From Leuctra nigra (lineage: Eukaryota > Arthropoda > Insecta > Plecoptera > Leuctridae): a stretch of DNA of 64,000 bases. Positions 22,661 through 36,819 of the stretch are shown here, piece after piece. Numbering within the stretch: position 1 is the stretch's first letter; the number at the start of each line of letters is the position of its first letter. Made by a program: the position numbers and the translations under genes. The DNA is taken from positions 27,888,954 through 27,952,953 of the forward strand of contig OW203764.1 of NCBI GenBank assembly GCA_934045905.1, given 5' to 3'. The notes beneath the pieces are model-generated. The model was not told the origin of the DNA. It saw only the letters and a program-made list of their open reading frames with translations, and made no database searches.

Positions 22661-25600
22661 TTTCAGTCAACTGTTCGCGTTGGACACGGGGCAGTGGACA
22701 GGACTTGTTTCAGTCAACTGTTCGCGTTGGACACGGGGCAGTGGACAGGACTTGTTTCAGTCAACTGTTCGCGTTGGACACGGGGCAGTGGCAAGGACTT
22801 GTTTCAGTCAACTGTTCGCGTTGGACACGGGGCAGTGGACAGGACTTGTTTCAGTCAACTGTTCGCGTTGGACACGGGGCAGTGGACAGGACTTGTTTCA
22901 GTCAACTGTTCGCGTTGCACACGGGGCAGTGGACAGGACTTGTTTCAGTCAACTGTTCGCGTTGGACACGGGGCAGTGGACAGGACTTGTTTCAGTCAAC
23001 TGTTCGGTTGGACACGGGGCAGTGGACAGGACTTGTTTCAGTCAACTGTTCGCGTTGGACACGGGGCAGTGGACAGGACTTGTTTAAGTCAACTGTTCGC
23101 GTTGGACACGGGGCAGTGGACAGGACTTATTTCAGTCAACTGTTCGGTTGGACACGGGGCAGTGGACAGGACTTGTTTCAGTCAACTGTTCGCGTTGGAC
23201 ACGGGGCAGTGGACAGGACTTGTTTCAGTCAACTGTTCGCGTTGGACATGGGGCAGTGGACAGGACTTGTTTCAGTCAACTGTTCGCGTTGGACACGGGG
23301 CAGTGGACAGGACTTGTTTCAGTCAACTGTTCGCGTTGGACACGGGGCAGTAGACAGGACTTGTTTAAGTCAACTGTTCGCGTTGGACACGGGGCAGTGG
23401 ACAGGACTTGTTTCAGTCAACTGTTCGCGTTGGACACGGGGCAGTGGACAGGACTTGTTTCAGTCAACTGTTCGCGTTGGACACGGGGCAGTGGACAGGA
23501 CTTGTTTCAGTCAACTGTTCGCGTTGGACACGGGGCAGTGGACAGGACTTGTTTCAGTCAACTGTTCGCGTTGCACACGGGGCAGTGGACAGGACTTGTT
23601 TCAGTCAACTGTTCGCGTTGGACATGGGGCAGTGGACAGGACTTGTTTCAGTCAACTGTTCGCGTTGGACACGGGGCAGTGGACGGGACTTGTTTCAGTC
23701 AACTGTTCGCGTTGGACACGGGGCAGTGGACAGGACTTGTTTCAGTCAACTGTTCGCGTTGCACACGGGGCAGTGGACAGGACTTGTTTCAGTCAACTGT
23801 TCGCGTTGGACACGGGGCAGTGGACAGGACTTGTTTCAGTCAACTGTTCGCGTTGGACACGGGGCAGTGGACAGGACTTGTTTCAGTCAACTGTTCGCGT
23901 TGCACACGGGGCAGTGGACAGGACTTGTTTCAGTCAACTGTTCGCGTTGGACACGGGGCAGTGGACAGGACTTGTTTCAGTCAACTGTTCGCGTTGGACA
24001 CGGGGCAGTGGACAGGACTTGTTTCAGTCAACTGTTCGCGTTGGACACGGGGCAGTGGACAGGACTTGTTTAAGTCAACTGTTCGCGTTGGACACGGGGC
24101 AGTGGACAGGACTTGTTTCAGTCAACTGTTCGCGTTGGACACGGGGCAGTGGACAGGACTTGTTTCAGTCAACTGTTCGCGTTGGACACGGGGCAGTGGA
24201 CGGGACTTGTTTCAGTCAACTGTTCGCGTTGGACACGGGGCAGTGGACAGGACTTGTTTCAGTCAACTGTTCGCGTTGGACACGGGGCAGTGGACAGGAC
24301 TTGTTTCAGTCAACTGTTCGCGTTGGACACGGGGCAGTGGACGGGACTTGTTTCAGTCAACTGTTCGCGTTGGACACGGGGCAGTGGACAGGACTTGTTT
24401 CAGTCAACTGTTCGCGTTGGACACGGGGCAGTGGACGGGACTTGTTTCAGTCAACTGTTCGCGTTGGACACGGGGCAGTGGACAGGACTTGTTTCAGTCA
24501 ACTGTTCGCGTTGCACACGGGGCAGTGGACAGGACTTGTTTCAGTCAACTGTTCGCGTTGGACATGGGGCAGTGGACAGGACTTGTTTCAGTCAACTGTT
24601 CGCGTTGGACACGGGGCAGTGGACAGGACTTGTTTCAGTCAACTGTTCGCGTTGGACACGGGGCAGTGGACAGGACTTGTTTCAGTCAACTGTTCGCGTT
24701 GGACACGGGGCAGTGGACAGGACTTGTTTCAGTCAACTGTTCGCGTTGGACACGGGGCAGTGAACAGGACTTGTTTCAGTCAACTGTTCGCGTTGCACAC
24801 GGGGCAGTGGACAGGACTTGTTTCAGTCAACTGTTCGCGTTGGACATGGGGCAGTGGACAGGACTTGTTTCAGTCAACTGTTCGCGTTGGACACGGGGCA
24901 GTGGACAGGACTTGTTTCAGTCAACTGTTCGCGTTGGACACGGGGCAGTGGACGGGACTTGTTTCAGTCAACTGTTCGCGTTGGACACGGGGCAGTGGAC
25001 GGGACTTGTTTCAGTCAACTGTTCGGTTGGACACGGGGCAGTGGACGGGACTTGTTTCAGTCAACTGTTCGCGTTGGACACGGGGCAGTGGACAGGACTT
25101 GTTTCAGTCAACTGTTCGCGTTGGACACGGGGCAGTGGACAGGACTTGTTTCAGTCAACTGTTCGCGTTGGACACGGGGCAATGGACAGGACTTGTTTCA
25201 GTCAACTGTTCGCGTTGGACACGGGGCAGAGGACAGGACTTGTTTCAGTCAACTGTTCGCGTTGGACACGGGGCAGTGGACAGGACTTGTTTCAGTCAAC
25301 TGTTCGCGTTGGACATGGGGCAGTGGACAGGACTTGTTTCAGTCAACTGTTCGCGTTGGACACGGGGCAGTGGACGGGACTTGTTTCAGTCAACTGTTCG
25401 GTTGGACACGGGGCAGTGGACGGGACTTGTTTCAGTCAACTGTTCGCGTTGGACACGGGGCAGTGGACAGGACTTGTTTCAGTCAACTGTTCGCGTTGGA
25501 CACGGGGCAATGGACAGGACTTGTTTCAGTCAACTGTTCGCGTTGGACACGGGGTAGTGGACAGGACTTGTTTCAGTCAACTGTTCGCGTTGGACACGGG

Positions 25601-28600
25601 GCAGTGGACAGGACTTGTTTCAGTCAACTGTTCGCGTTGGACACGGGGCAGTGGACAGGACTTGTTTCAGTCAACTGTTCGCGTTGGACACGGGGCAGTG
25701 GACAGGACTTGTTTCAGTCAACTGTTCGCGTTGGACACGGGGCAGTGGACAGGACTTGTTTCAGTCAACTGTTCGCGTTGGACACGGGGCAGTGGACAGG
25801 ACTTGTTTCAGTCAACTGTTCGCGTTGGACACGGGGCAGTGGACGGGACTTGTTTCAGTCAACTGTTCGCGTTGGACACGGGGCAGTGGACGGGACTTGT
25901 TTCAGTCAACTGTTCGGTTGGACACGGGGCAGTGGACGGGACTTGTTTCAGTCAACTGTTCGCGTTGGACACGGGGCAGTGGACAGGACTTGTTTCAGTC
26001 AACTGTTCGCGTTGGACACGGGGCAGTGGACAGGACTTGTTTCAGTCAACTGTTCGCGTTGGACACGGGGCAATGGACAGGACTTGTTTCAGTCAACTGT
26101 TCGCGTTGGACACGGGGCAGAGGACAGGACTTGTTTCAGTCAACTGTTCGCGTTGGACACGGGGCAGTGGACAGGACTTGTTTCAGTCAACTGTTCGCGT
26201 TGGACATGGGGCAGTGGACAGGACTTGTTTCAGTCAACTGTTCGCGTTGGACACGGGGCAGAGGACAGGACTTGTTTCAGTCAACTGTTCGCGTTGGACA
26301 CGGGGCAGTGGACAGGACTTGTTTCAGTCAACTGTTCGCGTTGGACATGGGGCAGTGGACAGGACTTGTTTCAGTCAACTGTTCGCGTTAGACACGGGGC
26401 AGTGGACAGGACTTGTTTCAGTCAACTGTTCGCGTTGCACACGGGGCAGTGGACAGGACTTGTTTCAGTCAACTGTTCGCGTTGGACACGGGGCAGTGGA
26501 CAGGACTTGTTTCAGTCAACTGTTCGCGTTAGACACGGGGCAGTGGACAGGACTTGTTTCAGTCAACTGTTCGCGTTGGACACGGGGCAGTGGACAGGAC
26601 TTGTTTCAGTCAACTGTTCGCGTTGGACACGGGGCAGTGGACGGGACTTGTTTCAGTCAACTGTTCGCGTTGGACACGGGGCAGTGGACGGGACTTGTTT
26701 CAGTCAACTGTTCGCGTTGGACACGGGGCAGTGGACAGGACTTGTTTCAGTCAACTGTTCGCGTTAGACACGGGGCAGTGGACAGGACTTGTTTCAGTCA
26801 ACTGTTCGCGTTGGACACGGGGCAGTGGACAGGACTTGTTTCAGTCAACTGTTCGCGTTGGACACGGGGCAGTGGACAGGACTTGTTTCAGTCAACTGTT
26901 CGCGTTGGACACGGGGCAGTGGACAGGACTTGTTTCAGTCAACTGTTCGCGTTGGACACGGGGCAGTGGACAGGACTTGTTTCAGTCAACTGTTCGCGTT
27001 GGACACGGGGCAGTGGACAGGACTTGTTTCAGTCAACTGTTCGCGTTGGACACGGGGCAGTGGACAGGACTTGTTTCAGTCAACTGTTCGCGTTGGAAAC
27101 GGGGCAGTGGACAGGACTTGTTTCAGTCAACTGTTCGCGTTGGACACGGGGCAGTGGACAGGACTTGTTTCAGTCAACTGTTCGCGTTGGACACGGGGCA
27201 GTGGACAGGACTTGTTTCAGTCAACTGTTCGCGTTGGACACGGGGCTGTGGACAGGACTTGTTTCAGTCAACTGTTCGCGTTGGACACGGGGCAGTGGAC
27301 AGGACTTGTTTCAGTCAACTGTTCGCGTTGGACATGGGGCAGTGGACAGGACTTGTTTCAGTCAACTGTTCGCGTTGGACACGGGGCAGTGGACAGGACT
27401 TGTTTCAGTCAACTGTTCGCGTTGGACATGGGGCAGTGGACAGGACTTGTTTCAGTCAACTGTTCGGTTGGACACGGGGCAGTGGACAGGACTTGTTTCA
27501 GTCAACTGTTCGCGTTGGACATGGGGCAGTGGACAGGACTTGTTTCAGTCAACTGTTCGCGTTGGACACGGGGCAGTGGCAAGGACTTGTTTCAGTCAAC
27601 TGTTCGCGTTGGACACGGGGCAGTGGACAGGACTTGTTTCAGTCAACTGTTGGCGTTGGACACGGGGCAGTGGACAGGACTTGTTTCAGTCAACTGTTCG
27701 CGTTGGACACGGGGCAGTGGACAGGACTTGTTTCAGTCAACTGTTCGCGTTGGACACGGGGCAGTGGACAGGACTTGTTTCAGTCAACTGTTCGCGTTGG
27801 ACACGGGGCAGTGGACAGGACTTGTTTCAGTCAACTGTTCGCGTTGGACACGGGGCAGTGGACAGGACTTGTTTCAGTCAACTGTTCGCGTTGGACACGG
27901 GGCAGTGGACAGGACTTGTTTCAGTCAACTGTTCGGTTGGACACGGGGCAGTGGACAGGACTTGTTTCAGTCAACTGTTCGCGTTGGACACGGGGCAGTG
28001 GACAGGACTTGTTTCAGTCAACTGTTCGCGTTGGACACGGGGCAGTGGACAGGACTTGTTTCAGTCAACTGTTCGGTTGGACACGGGGCAGTGGACGGGA
28101 CTTGTTTCAGTCAACTGTTCGCGTTGGACACGGGGCAGTGGACAGGACTTGTTTCATTCAACTGTTCGCGTTGGACACGGGGCAGTGGACAGGACTTGTT
28201 TCAGTCAACTGTTCGGTTGGACACGGGGCAGTGGACAGGACTTGTTTCAGTCAACTGTTCGCGTTGGACACGGGGCAGTGGACAGGACTTGTTTCAGTCA
28301 ACTGTTCGCGTTGGACACGGGGCAGTGGACAGGACTTGTTTCAGTCAACTGTTCGGTTGGACACGGGGCAGTGGACGGGACTTGTTTCAGTCAACTGTTC
28401 GCGTTGGACACGGGGCAGTGGACAGGACTTGTTTCAGTCAACTGTTCGCGTTGGACACGGGGCAGTGGACAGGACTTGTTTCAGTCAACTGTTCGCGTTG
28501 GACACGGGGCAGTGGACAGGACTTGTTTCAGTCAACTGTTCGCGTTGGACACGGGGCAGTGGACAGGACTTGTTTCAGTCAACTGTTCGCGTTGGACACG

Positions 28601-31371
28601 GGGCAGTGGACAGGACTTGTTTCAGTCAACTGTTCGCGTTGGACACGGGGCAGTGGACAGGACTTGTTTCAGTCAACTGTTCGCGTTGGACACGGGGCAG
28701 TGGACAGGACTTGTTTCAGTCAACTGTTCGCGTTGGACACGGGGCAGTGGACAGGACTTGTTTCAGTCAACTGTTCGCGTTGGACACGGGGCAGTGGACA
28801 GGACTTGTTTCAGTCAACTGTTCGCGTTGGACATGGGGCAGTGGACAGGACTTGTTTCAGTCAACTGTTCGCGTTGCACACGGGGCAGTAGACAGGACTT
28901 GTTTCAGTCAACTGTTCGCGTTGCACACGGGGCAGTGGACAGGACTTGTTTCAGTCAACTGTTCGCGTTGCACACGGGGCAGTGGACAGGACTTGTTTCA
29001 GTCAACTGTTCGCGTTGGACACGGGGCAGTGGACAGGACTTGTTTCAGTCAACTGTTCGCGTTGGACACGGGGCAGTGGACAGGACTTGTTTCAGTCAAC
29101 TGTTCGCGTTGGACACGGGGCAGTGGCAAGGACTTGTTTCAGTCAACTGTTCGCGTTGGACACGGGGCAGTGGACAGGACTTGTTTCAGTCAACTGTTCG
29201 CGTTGCACACGGGGCAGTGGACAGGACTTGTTTCAGTCAACTGTTCGCGTTGGACACGGGGCAGTGGACAGGACTTGTTTCAGTCAACTGTTCGCGTTGG
29301 ACACGGGGCAGTGGCAAGGACTTGTTTCAGTCAACTGTTCGCGTTGGACACGGGGCAGTGGACGGGACTTGTTTCAGTCAACTGTTCGCGTTGCACACGG
29401 GGCAGTGGACAGGACTTGTTTCAGTCAACTGTTCGGTTGGACACGGGGCAGTGGACAGGACTTGTTTCAGTCAACTGTTCGCGTTGGACACGGGGCAGTG
29501 GACAGGACTTGTTTCAGTCAACTGTTCGCGTTGCACACGGGGCAGTGGACAGGACTTGTTTCAGTCAACTGTTCGCGTTGGACACGGGGCAGTGGACAGG
29601 ACTTGTTTCAGTCAACTGTTCGGTTGGACACGGGGCAGTGGACAGGACTTGTTTCAGTCAACTGTTCGCGTTGGACACGGGGCAGTGGACAGGACTTGTT
29701 TCAGTCAACTGTTGGCGTTGGACACGGGGCAGTGGACAGGACTTGTTTCAGTCAACTGTTCGCGTTGGACATGGGGCAGTGGACAGGACTTGTTTCAGTC
29801 AACTGTTCGCGTTGGACATGGGGCAGTGGACAGGACTTGTTTCAGTCAACTGTTCGCGTTGCACACGGGGCAGTGGACAGGACTTGTTTCAGTCAACTGT
29901 TCGCGTTGCACACGGGGCAGTGGACAGGACTTGTTTCAGTCAACTGTTCGCGTTGGACACGGGGCAGTGGACAGGACTTGTTTCAGTCAACTGTTCGCGT
30001 TGCACACGGGGCAGTGGACAGGACTTGTTTCAGTCAACTGTTCGCGTTGGACACGGGGCAGTGGACAGGACTTGTTTCAGTCAACTGTTCGGTTGGACAC
30101 GGGGCAGTGGACAGGACTTGTTTCAGTCAACTGTTGGCGTTGGACACGGGGCAGTGGACAGGACTTGTTTCAGTCAACTGTTCGCGTTGCACACGGGGCA
30201 GTGGACAGGACTTGTTTCAGTCAACTGTTCGCGTTGGACACGGGGCAGTGGACAGGACTTGTTTCAGTCAACTGTTCGGTTGGACACGGGGCAGTGGACA
30301 GGACTTGTTTCAGTCAACTGTTCGCGTTGGACATGGGGCAGTGGACAGGACTTGTTTCAGTCAACTGTTCGGTTGGACACGGGGCAGTGGACAGGACTTG
30401 TTTCAGTCAACTGTTCGCGTTGGACACGGGGCAGTGGACAGGACTTGTTTCAGTCAACTGTTCGCGTTGGACACGGGGCAGTGGACAGGACTTGTTTCAG
30501 TCAACTGTTCGCGTTGCACACGGGGCAGTGGACAGGACTTGTTTCAGTCAACTGTTCGCGTTGGACACGGGGCAGTGGACAGGACTTGTTTCAGTCAACT
30601 GTTCGCGTTGGACACGGGGCAGTGGACAGGACTTGTTTCAGTCAACTGTTCGCGTTGGACATGGGGAAGTGGACAGGACTTGTTTCAGTCAACTGTTCGC
30701 GTTGGACACGGGGCAGTGGACAGGACTTGTTTCAGTCAACTGTTCGCGTTGGACACGGGGCAGTGGACAGGACTTGTTTCAGTCAACTGTTCGCGTTGGA
30801 CACGGGGCAGTGGACAGGACTTGTTTCAGTCAACTGTTCGCGTTGGACACGGGGCAGTGGACAGGACTTGTTTCAGTCAACTGTTCGCGTTGGACACGGG
30901 GCAGTGGACAGGACTTGTTTCAGTCAACTGTTCGCGTTGGACACGGGGCAGTGGCAAGGACTTGTTTCAGTCAACTGTTCGCGTTGGACACGGGGCAGTG
31001 GACAGGACTTGTTTCAGTCAACTGTTCGCGTTGGACACGGGGCAGTGGACAGGACTTGTTTCAGTCAACTGTTCGCGTTGGACACGGGGCAGTGGACAGG
31101 ACTTGTTTCAGTCAACTGTTCGCGTTGGACACGGGGCAGTGGACAGGACTTGTTTCAGTCAACTGTTCGCGTTGGACACTGGGCAGTGGACAGGACTTGT
31201 TTCAGTCAACTGTTCAGTTGGACACGGGGCAGTGGACAGGACTTGTTTAAGTCAACTGTTCGCGTTGGACACGGGGCAGTGGACAGGACTTGTTTCAGTC
31301 AACTGTTCGCGTTAGACACGGGGCAGTGGACAGGACTTGTTTCAGTCAACTGTTCGGTTGGACAGGACTTG
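22661..31371 (+). repeat. Array B: about 185 copies of a 47-bp unit
   Basis: The unit is TTTCAGTCAACTGTTCGCGT, then TGGACACGGGGCAGTGGACA, then GGACTTG (47 bp). Recurrent variants include a 46-bp form lacking one C (GTTCGGTTGG), GCACACGG, GACATGG, GGACGGG and GGCAAGG. The last unit is internally deleted, going straight from TTGGACA to GGACTTG. Blocks are duplicated at a higher order: the series containing GGACGGG, the short unit, CAATGG and CAGAGG recurs 891 bp apart (short units at 25,021 and 25,912). All three forward frames are stop-free and read the same 47-residue cycle, so long frames here are not evidence of a gene. Confidence 0.97.
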
Positions 31372-34300
31372 AACCCGAAACCAATCCGTGTAGATGAGCG
31401 CTTTTGAATGTGTGTGATCTTAATTTTTTTTTAATCATCCGTTTCATCCGTCTTTTACATAACATTTCTGGTCTGTAACAGACAAAAGAACATGTAGAAT
31501 GTCAAAATATCAAATGAGATGCTCTCCACAAGTCCAGGGTCAACTATTCTATAGACGTATTTTCTGCAATTAACGTCTGATAATACTAAATCCCGATAAA
31601 TTACCATCTTTCAGTGTTTGTATGCTCTCATTGGCTGTTGGCTACTTATTTTTCCTACCGACAACAATCGGGATATTGAAAGACCCGCTATATTATTTTA
31701 ACACTCGGTCCAAGTATGATTTCCCATTCTGTCTGTACAAAACAATGCGCATTTGAATTTACTGGCAATTATTCTGTTACACAAAGAACCTACATAAATA
31801 GTTAAACACACAACGCCATTTTCTATCCTCCTCGTCGACTGCACAAGCCCAGAGCGAAGCTTCCTGTCTTCTAGCCGTGGTCTCGAGCTCGACTCCAGCG
31901 GACAGCGAGTCTAATGATGCCGACGACGAGTGATATTAATGATGGCTGCCAAGAGTACGTGATTCTCGGCCGAGTCGGAGGTTTGCACGCGCAGTGGTCA
32001 CTCGTACGTGCCACGTGAAGACAAACACGTCCACAGCCGTGCGGTCATCACGGTCGTTCTCGTTATAACTTCATTCATTATCCGGCTGTGACATAACCGT
32101 TACTTCCAACCTGGCGCATCAAGTATGTGTTGTGATATTCCAGAAGGTTGAACTGTGTTCCGAGAGTAGATAGGCTCAAGCAGCGAGTGGGCATCGACTT
32201 GACGCTCCCTAGGGAAATGTTCTGTAGCTCCAAGTCCAATAAGTCTTGCTCTGTGAAGTCTTGAAGTTGCCGACTTTGACGGCGACGTCGGGTTATCTCA
32301 CGGGACGATTTAAACAGTCCCTCCTCCGCGCCCCCTCCTTCACTCATCCCTCCCACAAACTCCCATATCAAACAAGCAAGGCGCAATAAAGTAGTCCAGC
32401 GCGACCGCTTACCTACTGTCAATCGAGCTATATGAGACTTCAAAGAGAATCTTGAGAGAAAAGTCATCTGCATCTTTGATAACTGTTCGGCAAAGTGCAG
32501 ATAGATAGTTAATTACCCGGTGAAGTTTTAATGCCCCATGGACGCGGGTCATCGGGGACGCCGTTCTCGTGACACAGCGACGCTTTATGTTCACTACTTT
32601 AACTGACCAAAAAAAGACAAAAGTCGATAAAATAACCCGAGAATGGTATTGGACCAAGGTTCGATTCCCAACGGGATCCTTTGATCTTGAGTCAAAGGAG
32701 TATTTATTGTCTGTTTATGTGAATTCAAGATGGCAAACTGATCGTTTCATTGGATATTAGGTACTAAATTTCATTATCTTTCGGTTCAAACCACAATATC
32801 TCGTCTTCGAAGGTTTTCTTGAACACAAGTTTCGCCTCTAGGTGGAGGTGAAAGGATGAGAAGATACGAGCGAGTGGGAGCTGACAAGCCGGATTGCATA
32901 ACATTTGAAGATATGGAGTGGCAAAGTCTCGCCCTCTTGCGATATAAATAAGTAATACTAATGCCGTGAAACTTTTCGAATCTTCTAAGCCTCATCCTGT
33001 TTCTTAAGTTTTGAAACTTACAATGTGAAAGTATTTACCATAACTAATTCTAGTCGGCGTAGTGATCTCAAGATTTATAAGTAGATACCCTACTACAAGT
33101 GTGAGACTTTGCGCCAGCCTCTCTCTCTGTTTGGAGAAAATTCGACTTGACAGGGTAATAAGTAGCCGTTTAATCAGCAAAGCGATGGCGAACTATCCAA
33201 TAACATTAACTGTTATTGTCGGAGCTCCACATACACCAGTAGATTCCTGAAATTGAGGGTGATATTAAAGTGGTTATAAATTCAACTCAGAAGTATTACT
33301 ATTATCATGTTCACCTCGGCAAATGTTCCTATCTCTTTCCAACCAATGCGACTGTTCTCATTCCTTCTTTGTCTTACTAATGGTTACACACTTGACCGAA
33401 CTCGCCACCTGCTTCCCTACCCACACTTTAACATACCGACAGTTTTACGCAAAACTTTTCCACACGAATTATTTCAAGGGATAGAACTGTAAGAAGAATC
33501 AAGAGATATAAATAACATAATATTTTTCACGAGATTTCATTCCACGTTGCGTTGTGGAGAGGAAAATGGGAAGTATTGTTGAGCACGGACCGTGGCGAAA
33601 AAAAGAAAGGATCATTGTCAAAATGGAATATTATGGTGGTTGGCCTTCTCTCTCCATACTTTCCCCCATCTGATCTATTGTAGACTCTCTGGCCGACATA
33701 TACCTAAGCAAGCGTGGCTCAAGTATCGAGGTTATAAAACGCTAGAATCAAGATGAATTGTTATGTTTCTTCCCGACTGATATCCCCTGGGAGCCTCGAG
33801 CATTCGTGACTGAAGTGGAACAAGGAGGAGGGGGTAATTGCGACATATCGTCATTGTCATGTCTTGTGAATGCATACCAACTCGGGATTAAGATTGATTG
33901 CACCTCCACCATCAGACAGACGTGCGTCATTAAGTGCGTCGTTAAGGTATAAAAGATAGTATAGCGCTGCTGTGAAAACTGTCTCACGCCTGCCAGGAGA
34001 TATCCCGAGAGAGGACACACAAATTGCAATCTCACAATCTCATTGTGTGTTGTTTCTTTCGTTTGTTCGAAGTGACTTGTTCCTGTGACATGACATGTAG
34101 TACTCCTGCATCCAGCATTCGAAAACAGTGGCTGGATGCAACGAATGTCTTTGGTAGAGTATTATTGGTAAATGGAGATAATGGTATTTTTTATTAGTTT
34201 CTGATTCGCTTACGACATCGATAAGCAATATTCAATGATCTGCTGCGTTGAATTGACATGTATTATTGATCGCGGATGCTCAGGAGTATGATGATTTGGT

Positions 34301-35840
34301 GGGATTAGCGACGTCTTCCTGTATATTTCAACTTACCAGCATTGCAATGAGTTCGACTTACTAACAGAAAACTTGGAATAACAATAATCGAGGAATTCTC
34401 ACAAAATGTAAGCCGACTAACGTTTTGATCTTCTATTAAATAAAAAGTCCTTGATATAAAAAAGATTGGAGTTGAGTTCGTACCACTCAACGATTATTAC
34501 TGCTATTAGGCGCTAACATGGCTCAAGCTTTACACGGCCATTGCTGGGTAAATATAATTGGAAACACATTCCATTCCGTTCTAGCTGGACTGGCGTATGG
34601 TAGGTATAGAGAGTTAACACTATAATACTGCGAATAATACTTAGGACCAGTTTTTCAATGCTCTGCTAAGTTTTAAAAAGTTGATTATGACAATATGGCC
34701 CTGGCAACAACCAATGGCATTTCTTGAATGACCATTTAAACTTATGTGAAAGTGACAATAAGTAAAAAAAAAAATTGCATACAACTGACAGGCTTTACGA
34801 AACAATTCAAATAAACGTATTACTTGGTGATAAATAAAATTAATATCCTATGTGTGAACGCTCATCATTTTTATACTAAAGCTCCTTTACGGATTACCTA
34901 CTACATAAAAAAATTAAAAACACATAAAAATGTGCTCTGACATTGTGCAGACTGAAACTATCTGTATAAAGCGTTGATAAGCGAGCATTCGTATTGTATT
35001 TGAATTAATATGCGTCTGAAAGTTGCTGCTCTATAATAGGCCTTAGAAATTGCTAATTAAATGCGTAAAAATTCTGATGATAAATGTTTTGAAATTTCTT
35101 TGAATATTTTTTTTACAAATATTTCAAAACAAGCGTAAAATGTATGTAACATCTCAATAACTCTTGAAGCTCTTAATATATTTGTCTGAAAATTGTGAAA
35201 ACACCTAAAATGTTGGTCACAATGATGATGCAAAATTTGAAGTTGATCGTTCAAACGGTTCAATTTTTAATTTTCAACCAATCACAGGATCTCGTTTAAA
35301 AACCATACCTGTGATATGATATAAGTGTGTGTGCAAAATTTCGGATCGATTGTTGAGTGGTTTGACCTGGGAATTGACTACAATGTGACTACAAACACTA
35401 AGAAACAGACAAAGTGGAATAGAGTCTTGTAGTAACACTCGCTAAAAAGCAGGCGATTCGCAGCGGAAAAATAGTCTATTTAACTCGATTTTGTCATTTT
35501 TGGACTCATGACCTTTCATGCCTGCATGTCTTCATGTCTGTTTCAGAAATTCGGTGCCAGGTGTTGCACAATAATAATTAGTGCTTGCTCACCCATGCGG
35601 TTACAAATAACATTTTCTTGGTTTTAAAATACTAAGTAAGGTGATAAAATTTAAATCAATTTAAACCTCAAGCCAAACCAAACATTTCAATTTATCTCCA
35701 AACTACACAAATGTATGGCACATTGTTCGGTTATGGTATGAGCATGAGCGTGTAGGTATAATTTTAAATTTTGTTAATGAAATTGTTTTGTTTCAACACT
35801 AATGCAGTGCCTTATCACTTTGGCGACCCTAAGCCAATTC
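31372..35840. other. Intergenic DNA, no gene recognised
   Basis: The stretch 31,800-32,340 is richer in CG dinucleotides than the rest and could be a promoter or an untranslated exon. A 131-codon minus-strand frame at 32,078-32,473 has no domain I recognise. The remainder is AT-rich with short frames only. A dispersed repeat copy at about 34,648-34,750 is listed separately. Confidence 0.45.
34648..34750. repeat. Dispersed repeat, copy 2 (partner at 905-1017)
   Basis: The phrases CAATGCTCTGCTAAGTTTTA, AAGTTGATTATGAC, GCAACAACCAATGGCAT and CTTGAATGACCATTTAA match the 905-1017 copy in order and orientation. Class unknown. Confidence 0.55.
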
Positions 35841-36456
35841 CAGTGTTGTGAAGTAACATGATACAAAGTAACATGTTACTGGTAACATGCTACTTTTTTC
35901 AAGTAAAAGTAACTGTAACATGTTACTTTAAAAATAAAGTAATTGTAATTGTATTCAGTTACTTTCTTTATTGAAAATTGTAACTGTAACTTTTATCCCG
36001 TTACAATTTTGAGTAACTTTACTGAAATGTAGCATGTTACATTTAATCCATCATTTGAATAACGTAAAATGTCCGATTCTTTAGAAAATGGTAAAAATCA
36101 ACCCTCTAGAAGGCATTAAATGACAAAAAAATTTCAAAAAAACCGCTGGACTGGACTTTTTTCTTGTCCTCCCAGCCCTGTTCACTATTGTCAGTTATCA
36201 ATCACAACGTAATTCAATCCCTCAAATGTAAAAAAATTCAAGGAAAAATGCTTCAAAATTGAAAGTAACTGTGAAAGTAACTGCTGTCAATATGAAAGTA
36301 ACTGTAACTTAACACTGATACTTTTCGTTCGAAAAGTAACTGTATCGGTGTTACTTTTGAAACCCCTGTAACTGTAGCTGTAACACTGTTAGAATTTTGA
36401 GCAAGTAACTGTAACTATAACACTGCTACATTTTAAAAGTAACTTTGACAACACTG
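35841..36456. mobile_element. hAT-type non-autonomous element with 8-bp target duplication
   Basis: The inverted ends CAGTGTTGTGAAGTAAC and GTAACTTTGACAACACTG are flanked by a perfect 8-bp duplication, GCCAATTC (35,833-35,840 and 36,457-36,464). An 8-bp duplication and a CAGTGTTG end are hallmarks of hAT elements. The 616-bp interior is packed with GTAACTGTAAC and AACATGTTACT motifs in both orientations. It encodes no transposase. Confidence 0.88.
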
Positions 36457-36797
36457 GCCAATTCAAATTTGACAATGACGCCCCACAAAACGACGCTACA
36501 TTCACACAAAAAAATATATTGTATTTGAATTTTTAGTAATCAATAACATTGTTATAAATTCGATGAGTGTCTAAACAGAGGAGTTGGAATGCATACCTTC
36601 TATTTAAAAATATTTACTTTACATTATTTATTGAAGTTGCCATATTTCCATATTCATATTTTATTAGTCTATACGTCCGTGTTCAATGCTTTTATATTTA
36701 TTATTATTGTTAGGTATTTAATTGGCGACCGCTCCCCCGGACGGGAAACATGTGTAGTAGAGAAGGAAGGGCGCATGGCAAAAATTAATTGTGGTGC

Positions 36798-36819
36798 CCC
36801 CCCCCCCCCCCCCCCCCCC
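36798..36819 (+). repeat. Poly-C tract
   Basis: An uninterrupted run of about 20 C residues follows GGTGCC. Similar C or G runs are near 39,761 (G), 42,462 (C) and 49,097-49,252 (C). Lengths of such runs are error-prone in assemblies. Confidence 0.8.

Noticed and set aside
22551..31407. Frames of up to 2,700 codons across array B
   Set aside because: A stop-free 47-bp unit reads open in all three frames. 46-bp units shift the frame freely without consequence, the opposite of what selection for a protein would allow.
32078..32473. 131-codon minus-strand frame
   Set aside because: No recognisable domain, no splice or promoter support, and it sits in a CG-richer stretch where stops are rarer.
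32642..32690. tRNA-like B-box GGTTCGATTCC
   Set aside because: Exact B-box, but no matching A-box or cloverleaf at the right distance.
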